Source: Anaeramoeba flamelloides (Eukaryota > Metamonada > Anaeramoebidae). Taken from it: 64,000 nucleotides of DNA. Positions 1 through 11,000 of this stretch are shown in pieces; the first letter of the stretch is position 1, and the number at the start of each line of letters is the position of its first letter. The notes under the pieces were generated by a model. The model saw only the letters and a program-made list of their open reading frames with translations, was not told the DNA's origin and did not search any database. Location of the stretch: assembly GCA_027625915.1 (NCBI GenBank), contig JANTQA010000051.1, positions 4,092,501 through 4,156,500 of the forward strand, read 5' to 3'. The position numbers were made by a program, and so were the translations under genes.

Positions 1-2
1 AA

Positions 3-3000
3 AATAAAAAAATATTATTTACAGATTTTAAATTTAAAGTAACAAACCATTTAATTGGTGCGAGTAAAACATTTAAAATAATATTTACGAAAACTAAAAA
101 AGTTCATTTAGATTTCCAAGACTTAATATTCCAATTACCAGAAAAATTTGATTTAGGAAGCTCGCTGGATGAATTAGCAAGAGGATATAAGGCAACAAAG
201 ACACAATATCGAATAATCATGAAAACGAAAAGAAAGGATCCCGAAAAGTTTGAAGCATTCAATTTCCCCCTTATTGTATCATCAAATAATTTTATTTTTA
301 GATTAAATGATGATCCCTTTGAGGTGAAATTAGGCAATAATTACTATTTACTATTGGACGAAAAAATTCAACAAGAATCAAGAATGAAGGCATTGGAAGA
401 TAAACTGTCCATTCATATTTTACCAGAGGAGCAATGCAAGCAGGCTACAGACTTGTTGGAAAAGCATAATGCAAAAATCTATTATGATCGTATCTATGCA
501 TTTAATAAATTAAATATGAGTAAAAAATCTTTAATGGAATTAAATTTTAAAAATATTATCTGCAGATTTAAAACCACCCAAGATTTAATTGGCGTCAGTA
601 AAATGGCAAATCTGATTAAGAAATTAGATTATTTAAAGAATTTGAAAAAGGAAAACAGGGAAATTGAATATGACGACATTTATGGTTTTAAGTTAAATGC
701 ACAATTTGACGAATTAAAAATATTTTTAAGAGACTACCCCCACCCTTTATTTGAAACTGGGAAAACTGTTATTAAAGGCACGGTTTTGCCCTCGGAGCAA
801 AGGCCCACAATCGAAACGCAATTCAATAAAGATGTTTATTTGTCTCCCTCCAAGATCGTGAAAATTACAAAATCCCTTCTACCAGTCAAAATGTTTACTG
901 ACTTATGCTTTGAAACAAATAATCTTTCGGTTGCCTATAGCCAGTCATACGAACCATGCCTCAAGGAATTATCATTGGTTACAGAGAGGCTAACCCCGAA
1001 ATCGAATGACCCGTCTCTTAAACTGAATTGGTGGGATAAACTAAGATATATGTTTCATGGTAAAATCAATTTTTTAGCAAATAATTTCGAATTGAAGATT
1101 TTCTCTACAACCAACCCCTATGATATCACTTCATTCATGAAATTTAATTCCCAATCAATGGAAATGAATTATAATAAAATTGGTGAATTAGAATTAAATT
1201 GTAAGAACTTTGGAATGATTAACATGCCAAACTACGAAAGAAAGCAAATAAATGTACAGCTGCCAAACATTTTTTTAAAATTGCAATTTGATTGGATATT
1301 GAACAATAGATCATATGACCCATACGAACATCATATTTTACCTAATATCAAGCAATTTGAAAAGATGGACAAGGTACCCGAGGACTATGATACATGGGAA
1401 AAATTTCGTTCACAGCATTATAATTTGAATATAATCTGCGAAATATTGTCTCAAAATTTAAATGATCCTTTGAATAATTGCAATAACAATGAAAAGCAAA
1501 CCTTTTCATTGTCAAATGATGATTTAAGCCTACACCCCAGTATCATACTCGACACTGCTACTTTAAAATGGCTCTATGATTGGTATTATTTTAATCTTAA
1601 CCCACCAATAACGCTATTATCGAAAAGCCCCAAATATGGAGTCAAAATAGATCCTAAAATTTTATCAAAAAAAAAGTCTTTTGGTAAAAGCTTAAATAAA
1701 TATTCGGTGCAATTAAATAGTGAACATATAATTATTAGATTACGCCAAACGTTATCAACAGAATTAATGAAAAATATTGATATCATTAATGAAATCCCAG
1801 AGGATTTAGATTATGAATTTTCCCATGAAATAGAATTTTATCTTGATAAGATTGAATTGTCTTTAATTTATAAAAAAACTCTTTTAAAAAATAAATTAAA
1901 TTTTAAGAAGGGAAATGAAATAAAAATCGATAATAAAATCTATAATAATAATAGTAGTAGTAGTGGTAGTAGTGGTAGTGGTAATAATATAAATGAGAAC
2001 ACTGTAAATGAGAACAATGTAAATGAGAATGATACTATTATTGATACTACCACCACTAATAAAAACAATAAAGAAGTTTATGAATGGAAAATGAAAAAGG
2101 GTATTATTCATATAAACGATCTTGCTTCGACTCTTTTCACTCCTAATGGCAAACAATTATTTGAAAAATTAAACACGGATGAAAATGAAATATATCCTGG
2201 TGACATTTGGTTAAATTGCCTCTACATTAATTTTGATTATAAAAATAACTTTATTGAATTGAATGAAAATTTTAACAAAGTTATTTCCAAATTACCGAAT
2301 TCAAAAAATTTCCCCTTTGTTTGGATTGTTGAAAAATTACAACTCTATTGGACTGTTGATATTAGAAATGCTGTTTATAGCTGGATCGATACGTATAATA
2401 TGTATATGACAAATATTGTTGAAAAAAAAAATCTCAAAATGGAAACAATGAAAAAAAATCAAAATTTAACTGGCGAAATGGAAACTAGCAATAACAAAAA
2501 AACAAGTTTAGTTCATCAAAATTCAATTGAATTTGATTCTTATTTACAAGAAAATGAAGTTGATAAAGAATTATTAAGTAAAACCATTGAAGAACAAATT
2601 TTTCAAGCCTATAACATAAAAAAAGAGAATTTCACCAGTAATCAAAAGAATCAGAACGAGGATGGGAATGAGAATGCGAACGAGGACGAGGACAAGGACA
2701 AGGACAAGGACAAGGACAAGAATGAAAATGAGAACGAAAACGAGAGTGGTGATAAAAAGGAAGTTCGGGTCGATAATCAAGAGAATGGAAATAAAAAGGA
2801 CGAGGAAAAGGAGATTGGTAAGAAAAAAAAATCTTTTAAATTAAATCATTATGAAAGTGAAATTATTGATGGGGGGTTAAATGAAATTCAGAATAAATCA
2901 AAAACATTTTTACCAAATTTACAAAACCCTAAATATAGCTTTTTAATTGAATTCGAATTGCCTCAAATTTATTTAGAATCTGAAGAAGCACAGGGCTGTG

Positions 3001-5708
3001 TAGTTTTGGCAAGTGATAAATTGTATTTGCAAGCGATAGAAGAAAAGGATAAACTTTTATATCAAATTAATTTCCTCAAAAGTCAATTTTTTGTTTCACC
3101 TACAAATATTGAGTCTCAAAAATCAATTCTTATCGATTGGATACCATATGACTTATTCCATGTCAACAACCCACTGGGTAAACTCAAAAGGGTGTGTAGG
3201 GATATCGATTGGAACATTTATTTTTATGGCGGCTCTGATAAACTTACAGATTTAGTATTACAAGGTAACACATTTGTATTAAATACTAATTCGCAGAATT
3301 ATAATTTATTTATTGATGTTCTGGTTGACATTTTTAGTGTCGAAGAAGAGGAGCCCTTTTCTGAAGAGCATTTGGAAGATGAAATATTTTTATTTAAATT
3401 AGGAGACAAAGCTAAAAATGATATAATTCACCATAAAAACAAAATCAAAAAAGTCCGACAAGAAATTTTAATTTATGAAAAAAAATTAACACTAAGATTA
3501 CTAAATTTATTACCAGATGAAAAGAAAAAAGTGTTTCTAGAAGTGGGGAAAACTGGGGAAAAGACAGAAAATAGAAAAAAAATGAAAAAAAAAAATGAAA
3601 AAGTAAATGATGAAAAAGAAAGCAAAAATGAAAAGGCAAAAGAAAACGATGAACACGAAGAAAAAGAAAAAAAAAGAAAGAAAGAAAATGAAGACGAAAC
3701 CGAAAAAATACAAAAGAAAATTAAAAACAAAACAAAAGAAAAAAATGAAAATTTTATAAATAAAAATAGTTTAGATTACATCAAAAAAAAAATAATTGAA
3801 AAAAAAAAATTATTAAAGCAATTAACAAATAAATTAAAAATCAAAATCGAAATTAAAAAAAAAAAAGAGGAAAATTATTCAAAAACGGTTTTATGGAGAA
3901 CGAGATACTTTTGGGATTATTTGTCTTGGAATATGTTAGATAATGAAAACAAAATATTTGGCAATGTTAAATGTGTTGGCTTTAAAGGAACAGTTTTAGA
4001 TTATGGAAATAACAGTGCGCTTTTTAGATTTGAAGTTAATAACATGATGGTATATGATTTAATGCCAACGTCCCCATTCAAATTAGCCATACAGCCAACA
4101 CTTTTAGATGGCCAGAAAATGAATAAAAGTGATATCTGCGTAAGGGTGCATGCAAAAATGGACCCCCGAGTTGGAGGGCTATTGGTATTTGATCATTTTG
4201 AATTGGACATTCATCCCTTGACAATCAAATTAACGAAGGATTACTATACCCAATTATTTAGCTTTTTCTTTCCCGAAAGTTCCAATGAATTTAAATCGTA
4301 TTTAAAGCAATTAAACCATTTTAATAAAAAATATGCCCAAGTTAAAAATTGGGGAGAAATTACAACCTTAGAAAAAAAAATATTAATGGAAAGAAATAAA
4401 AATAATATCATAGACATCGAAATTGATGAAATTAAAAAAGGCACATTGAATTTAAGAAACCATTCTTTAGCCCTGAGGAAAAGGCGCAGCTTAAGACTCC
4501 AGAAAGGGTTGAATATTGAAAAAAATGAAAACATTTCTTTGTTTACAAGCGATTTCTTAAGAAAGGTGCCAAAGAAAGATTTTAGAAAAAATTCAAATAT
4601 ATTAGATCAATTTTCTTTATTTCACCAAGAATTCAAACCCAAATTTGTAAAAGCTAATAAAAAAATTATTACAGGCACAAAGAAAGGCAATGATGATAAT
4701 GATGTAGTTGATCGGAATGATGCTAATCCTAATCCTAATCCTAATCCTAATGAGGGGGGTGAAAAAGATAAAAAATATTTATTTACAGAAAAAGAAGATC
4801 CTGAAATAACCTCAAAATTAAAAAAAACGGAGAAGGAATATGATAAAAATAATAAGAGGTATAAAAATGTTAAAACCGTTTCAAATCAGAAAAACAAAGA
4901 ATTGCAAAAAGAGAATACCGATGAAAAAGAAAAGGAAAGGGGGAAAGGGAAAGGAAGTGGAAGTGGAAGTGTAAAGGGGAAAGAGAACCTTAATAAATTG
5001 CAATCAAACATTCCTTTACAAAGAAGTTACACACCAAACACTCTGAAAAAAAAAATGAAGAAAAGAAAATTGGACGATAAGGATTTAATGAAATATAGAG
5101 CATCCCAGAATATCAATTTTAATTATATTAGAATAACACCCCTAAAGGTCTCAATTATGTATAAAGATGAACTTGGAAAAAACAGTATTAAGGATATTAA
5201 TAATTTAAGATTAACAACCCCCGAACTTAGCTATCGTAGAACTTGGACCTGGAAGGGCTTGATTAGCCAGGTGAAACGCGATGCAATCAAAACAGTGCTA
5301 GCACAATCAACATCAATTGTAACAAAGAAAATTCTTAAATTACCAACCAACAAAAAGCAGTCTTATAGTCAAATTACAGCAGACAAAATAGTTAATAATA
5401 AAAAAATTTCCAAAAAAAATTATAAAAAGCTAATCTCTGATTTGAAAACTATCAAACAAAAATCGATCAATTTAAAAAACAATACTTTGTCTTCGTTAAA
5501 AAAAAAAGATGAAGACGAATTTGGCGATATCAAAATCATGGGCGCCAATTTAGAAATTGAAAACAGAAAAAAATTCTTATTAATGGGCGAAGACTCTAAA
5601 AAAAAAAAGAAAGAAATATTATTTGGAAAAGGTTCTGAAAAAAAAAAAAAATCAATAAAAGGATTAAAAAATAAGTTTAAAAAAGTAACACGTAAATTGA
5701 AAAAATAA
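3..5708 (+). CDS. BLTP2: BLTP2 / FMP27 / SABRE / hobbit-type bridge-like lipid transfer protein, 5' partial
   Basis: Proteins of this family are very long rods with a hydrophobic groove that carry lipids at ER-plasma membrane contacts. The frame is open from base 3; the first ATG at 219 lies inside it, so the true start is left of the window. Numbering from that Met (1829 residues to the TAA), I see the GFWDK-like signature WWDKLRYMFHG near residue 271, the segment ELPQIYLESEEAQG near 914 (fungal, plant and animal members have a similar 'SEEAxG' stretch), and FDHFELDIHPLTIKLT near 1325 followed by a FFFPE element, as in the family's C-terminal part. Glu/Lys/Asp-rich inserts break the conserved blocks near residues 820-890 and 1120-1200. 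The C-terminus is strongly basic, which could bind anionic membranes (inference). Family members usually exceed 2000 residues, so several hundred N-terminal residues, including the ER anchor, are probably missing. The family call is firm; the exact ortholog name is less so. Confidence 0.85.
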   Translation, partial: NKKILFTDFKFKVTNHLIGASKTFKIIFTKTKKVHLDFQDLIFQLPEKFDLGSSLDELARGYKATKTQYRIIMKTKRKDPEKFEAFNFPLIVSSNNFIFRLNDDPFEVKLGNNYYLLLDEKIQQESRMKALEDKLSIHILPEEQCKQATDLLEKHNAKIYYDRIYAFNKLNMSKKSLMELNFKNIICRFKTTQDLIGVSKMANLIKKLDYLKNLKKENREIEYDDIYGFKLNAQFDELKIFLRDYPHPLFETGKTVIKGTVLPSEQRPTIETQFNKDVYLSPSKIVKITKSLLPVKMFTDLCFETNNLSVAYSQSYEPCLKELSLVTERLTPKSNDPSLKLNWWDKLRYMFHGKINFLANNFELKIFSTTNPYDITSFMKFNSQSMEMNYNKIGELELNCKNFGMINMPNYERKQINVQLPNIFLKLQFDWILNNRSYDPYEHHILPNIKQFEKMDKVPEDYDTWEKFRSQHYNLNIICEILSQNLNDPLNNCNNNEKQTFSLSNDDLSLHPSIILDTATLKWLYDWYYFNLNPPITLLSKSPKYGVKIDPKILSKKKSFGKSLNKYSVQLNSEHIIIRLRQTLSTELMKNIDIINEIPEDLDYEFSHEIEFYLDKIELSLIYKKTLLKNKLNFKKGNEIKIDNKIYNNNSSSSGSSGSGNNINENTVNENNVNENDTIIDTTTTNKNNKEVYEWKMKKGIIHINDLASTLFTPNGKQLFEKLNTDENEIYPGDIWLNCLYINFDYKNNFIELNENFNKVISKLPNSKNFPFVWIVEKLQLYWTVDIRNAVYSWIDTYNMYMTNIVEKKNLKMETMKKNQNLTGEMETSNNKKTSLVHQNSIEFDSYLQENEVDKELLSKTIEEQIFQAYNIKKENFTSNQKNQNEDGNENANEDEDKDKDKDKDKNENENENESGDKKEVRVDNQENGNKKDEEKEIGKKKKSFKLNHYESEIIDGGLNEIQNKSKTFLPNLQNPKYSFLIEFELPQIYLESEEAQGCVVLASDKLYLQAIEEKDKLLYQINFLKSQFFVSPTNIESQKSILIDWIPYDLFHVNNPLGKLKRVCRDIDWNIYFYGGSDKLTDLVLQGNTFVLNTNSQNYNLFIDVLVDIFSVEEEEPFSEEHLEDEIFLFKLGDKAKNDIIHHKNKIKKVRQEILIYEKKLTLRLLNLLPDEKKKVFLEVGKTGEKTENRKKMKKKNEKVNDEKESKNEKAKENDEHEEKEKKRKKENEDETEKIQKKIKNKTKEKNENFINKNSLDYIKKKIIEKKKLLKQLTNKLKIKIEIKKKKEENYSKTVLWRTRYFWDYLSWNMLDNENKIFGNVKCVGFKGTVLDYGNNSALFRFEVNNMMVYDLMPTSPFKLAIQPTLLDGQKMNKSDICVRVHAKMDPRVGGLLVFDHFELDIHPLTIKLTKDYYTQLFSFFFPESSNEFKSYLKQLNHFNKKYAQVKNWGEITTLEKKILMERNKNNIIDIEIDEIKKGTLNLRNHSLALRKRRSLRLQKGLNIEKNENISLFTSDFLRKVPKKDFRKNSNILDQFSLFHQEFKPKFVKANKKIITGTKKGNDDNDVVDRNDANPNPNPNPNEGGEKDKKYLFTEKEDPEITSKLKKTEKEYDKNNKRYKNVKTVSNQKNKELQKENTDEKEKERGKGKGSGSGSVKGKENLNKLQSNIPLQRSYTPNTLKKKMKKRKLDDKDLMKYRASQNINFNYIRITPLKVSIMYKDELGKNSIKDINNLRLTTPELSYRRTWTWKGLISQVKRDAIKTVLAQSTSIVTKKILKLPTNKKQSYSQITADKIVNNKKISKKNYKKLISDLKTIKQKSINLKNNTLSSLKKKDEDEFGDIKIMGANLEIENRKKFLLMGEDSKKKKKEILFGKGSEKKKKSIKGLKNKFKKVTRKLKK

Positions 5709-5852
5709 TCATATTATTCTTTTTTATTTATTTATTTTATTTTAATATATTCTATTATCTTTTATTATTTATTAATATTTGTTTTGATAAAAAAATAAAT
5801 TACAAAAAAAAAAAAAATTCTACCTATCAGAGAAAATAAAAATAACTTTATT

Positions 5853-5890
<38 letters not shown>

Positions 5891-7934
5891 AATTTTTTTA
5901 CTTTTTTTTTTCAAATTTTAGTTTTTAGAATATAAAAAGTTTACACAAGATATATCTCTTTTTAGAGTGCTTTTTATTTTGATAAAAATTGATTTTTAGA
6001 AGAACTAATTCTGCTGTATCATGTGTGAGGTGTGATTGAAAACAATTTAGAGAGAAATGGATATTCTGAGTGTGTCTAGCCAGATTTAATTAAATATTAA
6101 TTCTGTACAAGTATAAAATAGATTTATTTTTTATTAACCTTTTGAACTTTATTTTAATCAAAAAAAAAATCATAATAAAAGGAGGGATCTTGTTTATAAT
6201 TGTGTAATAGTTTTTAAGGATTGGAGAATAATAATTTGAATCAAAAAAAAAAAAAAAAATGATCTTCATACCAGGGGGGTATTGTAAAAATACATTATTT
6301 CATCTTTCATTGTTGGAGTATTGGACGATTATGAAAATTATGAAAAAATAACATTCTTTAAAATTATAATTTTTATTTGATTGTTTTTAATTTATAAGAA
6401 ATAAACTTCCAATTAATCAATAATCAGAAAATAAATAAAAGGTATTTTTTAAAAAAAGTAAAAAAGAAATAATTTTCCATTTTATTCGTCCTTTTAAATT
6501 TCAAATCAATAATCCTTGAAATAATAACGTTCTTGAAAATAATCCAAATAACTTTAAAATTGAAAATTAACAACTTTAAGTTTGTTAATTACTTTAAAAT
6601 TAATATATATATATAGATATATATATATATATATATACTCTGATTTTTTTCTTATCAAGTAAAAAAAAAAGTATTATTAAAATATAAAACCAATTTTTAA
6701 AAAGAAAATTAGTGAATTTAGAACCCAAATAAAATGATTATAAGCAATTTATTTTTTTTATTCCATAACTAAAAAATTTTTTGAATTTTTTTTTCGTAGA
6801 AGATAACTAAAAAATAATATTTTGAGATCTTTCAATTTTTTTTTATGGAATTGAATTACTGTTAGAAATTATTGTTTAATTTTTATTTTTATTTTCTAAA
6901 TTTAAAATTGAATCTACAACTAATCAAGAGAAAATCGATGAAGTTGTAGATTTTTTACTTATAATTTGAAAGGAGAATTTCTATAAAAAATAAAATTTAA
7001 ATAATTTGTTCATCGTATAGTCTATTAGGATATCACATGAATCATTTTATTAGTAAATTTTGTTAAAATAGTTTGTGATGGAAAGTACATGGGTTCAATT
7101 TCTATGATTTCTTTTTGATCATTAAAAAAAAAAAGATAAAAAAAAATTGGAAAAAAAAAGCAAAAATAAAACAAAATCATTAAAAACGAGAAAAAAAAAT
7201 CTAATGTAAGAAATTTAAATTGGAAAATTGGAAAATCATCATTGAATTATTTCAATAAATATTATTATACAAACTAAGACTCTAAAAAATACTCAAAATA
7301 TATTTTTTAATTAATTTTTAGTTATAATATAATAATAAATATTAGATTGTACTTTAATAAACAAAAATATTGATTTTTTTTGAGGTATTTTTTTTATTTG
7401 ATATCTTGTGCATTTTTTTCTATAATTTTACACAATGAAAAATACAAAAAATTGGAATTTCCTTAATTTAATGAAACCTGATTTAATTGAACTTATCACC
7501 CATTTCTAAAGTAGAAATTAGGAGAACAAGAGATTGTAAATAATAAATTAAAAACATATCTTGTTTTGTCTGAAAAATTTTGAAAATTATTTCGACTCAT
7601 CAATATTTATATTTTTTAATTGTCTTCAAAAAATCAAAAAAACTTAAAAATTTATAATATTTTGTCTTTTCCTCATCAATTTTTCTTTTGAAACATTTTT
7701 TCTATTTGGTGGTTGGATTTTATTACTCAGAGAAGATAAAATTTGAAAAGCACTTAAGTCTTTAAAACAGAAATTTTTCAATCTTTTAACCACAGAATTA
7801 AAGATAGATTTATTACCTAATAAGAACATTTGTGTTCAATTGTGTTTTTTAGAAAATCTTAAAAGTTGAGCTTTGAGAAAGATTTTTTTCAATCATTTTT
7901 TCACGTTTTTATATTAATTGAATATTTATCAAAA
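5709..7934. other. Intergenic spacer between BLTP2 and NUDT21
   Basis: AT-rich, with long homopolymer runs (T near 5864-5886) and a TA microsatellite at about 6602-6640. A short perfect hairpin with arms AATCTACAACT lies at about 6911-6957. A tRNA-like box pair lies at 7011-7109 (separate entry). No convincing gene; a 61-codon minus frame at 7644-7829 has no recognisable homology. Confidence 0.6.
7011..7109 (+). other. Degenerate tRNA-like sequence (pol III box A / box B pair)
   Basis: TAGTCTATTAG at 7018 fits the tRNA A box at ten of eleven positions, and GGTTCAATTTC at 7092 fits the B box similarly. A T5 run follows at about 7112. TCACA and TGTGA at about 7032 and 7073 could form an anticodon stem around a roughly 36-nt insert, and CATCGTA can mostly pair with TATGATT. 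The T-arm and acceptor positions do not fit together in a canonical cloverleaf. At best this is a decayed tRNA, possibly Glu-like, or the head of a tRNA-derived SINE; chance is possible. Confidence 0.2.
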
Positions 7935-8061
7935 ATGATCGATCTTTATGAAAACAGTTGTTACACAATATCAACGAAAGGTAATTTAATAATTTTTTCT
8001 TTTTTAAAACAGTCCTAAATTTTCAGAGTGCAACATTTACTTTAAATTCAATCCACTTTTC

Positions 8062-8092
<31 letters not shown>

Positions 8093-11000
8093 ATAAAAAA
8101 AGAAGAAGAAAAAGAATCCGAAAAAAAAGAAAATGAAAACGAAAAAGAAAAAGAAAATGAAAAAGAAAATGAAAAAGAAATAGAGAAAGAAAACAAAAAT
8201 GAAAAGGATAATAGTGAAAATGCAAGACTCAAAAAATTGAAACAGAAATATGAAAAACAAGGAATGAGAAGAAGTGTATGTGGAGTTTTGATCGCTCACC
8301 AATTTGAATTTCCACATATTTTACTTTTAGAAACGAATGATGTTTATGAATTGTATGTAGTTTTCCTCTTTTTTTAATTTATTTATTTTTATACTGCTGT
8401 GCCATCCACTAATAAGGACAAACTTTTTTTCTTAACACAAATCAAAGACCTGGGGGTGTACTAAAAGCAAGTGAAGGGGAAGTTGAAGGACTAAAAAGAA
8501 AATTAAACAAATACCTTGCAAAAAAAAATCAAAAAATAGATTGGGATGTAATAATCTAATTTCTTTGTTTTTTTCAATTTTTCTTTTTTCAGACTTTGTA
8601 TTTTGAGACCAACAAATAAAAACTAACAATAAAATTTCAAACCTATTTATGTCAATTCTCGATTTCTGATTAATTTCCTTTTTTATTATTATTATTATTT
8701 TCAGATTGGAGAACTACTGTGTAACTGGTGGCAGCCAAATTTTAATGGAAAAATGGTAACTCTTTCAAATTTTTTTGTTCTTATTTTTTTTAATGTTTTG
8801 TTCTTTTGTTCAGATCCCATTTATAAAAAAATTATATGGTTTGGTTTGGAAGGAACTTTGAATACTTGTCATAAATTTGTTCAATTATGGAAAGACAAAT
8901 AAAATCAAAAAAAAAAAGTAACCATGTTAATCGAATATTTGTTTCATATCAAAACTGAAATGTGTATCAAAAAAGCGCTAAAAATAGATCCACAGTGTTA
9001 GAATTTATTTTCAAAATACGCTTTATTTAAAATACTGTTATTTTCCAATTAATAAATGAAAATTTTTATTTCAATTTCCAAAATGTATATTAATTATTAC
9101 TATTACAATCAAATTAATTGAGTAAAAATTTTGTCTTGAAGTTCTCTAAGGTAGTTGAATTAAATGTCTAAAAATATCATTTCTAAACGATTAGTTAAAT
9201 ATTCTTTGGATTTTCTTCAACTAATAACTGATAAATTCAAATAAATTTTTGAAAATTTTATCTTCATTTTCCATTTTACAAATGTTTTTACGAAAGCTTT
9301 GAATAAATCTTTTATTGGTTTAAATGTTTAAAATCTATGTAAAATTAGTTTCACTTTCAAAAGATTCTTTCTCCTGAGTTGTTTTAAAAGTGAGTATATA
9401 AGATGGAAAAAAATCGAAATTGAAGCAAAAATTTTATTCAATTTATTTGACTTTATCAGTATTCATAGAAAAATATTTTGGAGAATTTGAACTTAAAATT
9501 TTCATTTTTTAATTGGAAAATAATAGTAAAAAAAAGTATTTAGTTTCATTTATTTTGGGATCGAAAGTTAAATGTTCACTAACACCAAAACAATTTGACA
9601 CATTTACTTTCAAAATTACTTTGGATTGAGAAAAGATCAATTTATTAAATTTGTTGTGTTTTAAATTTTTTAAAAAAATAGTTAAAAACTTGTTGAACCA
9701 AACTTTTTCCAAAGAGAAGATCATAGAAAAAAGTGGCACATTTGTTTCTAAAATTTAAATTAACACAAAATACCAATATTTTTGATCAATTGTAATAACC
9801 ATTACGGAAAAAATTGTCAAATCGACTTTACCGTTGTGGAAAAAAAGTGAAACATGGAAAAAAGGTTCAACCCGATTTTTAATTGGGAACATTAATAGAA
9901 CCTGAAAATTCAAAGTAAGATCAATTAATAAAAGAATAAATAAATAAATAAAGACAAAATTTAGGATTAAACACAATAACAGTTTTTTTAATACTATCTT
10001 TTGGTATGGGTTTTTCTTTTACTGATCAATTATATAAAAAATATTGTTCAAAAAATTGACTATTTTTGGGATCTCCAAAGCCACATGAACAATTTCGATC
10101 TGAAAGTAGATTTAAATTGTATTTGTTGGTTTGATTAAAAATAATATACTGGATTATTATTTGAAGTTAATTGGTTTATTCTTAATAGATTTTAGTTTTC
10201 GTTTCTATTAATGTTCACAATTAAAAACTTTTTTTCACCTTTTTTCATTTTTTTTTCCGGTTTTACTTTTTTTCCACAACGGTTAAGTGTAAAATGAGAG
10301 TCAAAGTTCATCATTTTCCAATATTTTTTTTTGTTTATTTTTCATGGATCAATAAAGACATCTGGAACTGAAATTTCTCAAACGGGATTAATACTCATTG
10401 TTAAACTCATAAAACCAATTTCACCAGAATAGAAAAAACATAGTAACGAAAAACTCCAAAAAAGTCAATTTTTACTAATGTTTTCAATTAAAATTCAAAT
10501 TTGGAAAATTGAACATTTTTAAATTTTGGTTTAATTTAATGTTTTGAATTCTTCTTTAATTCTGATATTTGATCTAATATTAAGGGCTTGGCTTTTGCTT
10601 TGGAATGAATGAAAAAAAAAATAAGGAAAAACAATATTCAAAAATTATGAACTTTTACTCTTATTTTACAATTAAAATTGGTTTGAAAATTTTTTTTTTC
10701 TTGTACAATTTTTCAAGAATGGCAAGATTTAAAATAAACATATGATAAAAAAAAATATTTTCAAAAATCACAAATCAAATGACAAATGTGTTCCATTTCC
10801 AATTTCTGTTTTTTTTTTGTTGTAAAATTTTTGTTACACTTTTAATTTCTTTTTCTTTTTTTTTTTTCAATATTCTATTGTTCTTTTATTTTTATTTTTT
10901 AAAAAATTCAATACCTTTACAGATTATTAGATTAAAGTATATTATTGTTTATGTAAAATGATTCATTAAAAAAAAATTTTATACCAAAAAATGAAAAAAT

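Noticed and set aside
7644-7829. 61-codon minus-strand frame upstream of NUDT21
   Set aside because: Has an ATG and plausible composition but no homology, and is of a length expected by chance in this spacer. Kept only as a weak possibility.
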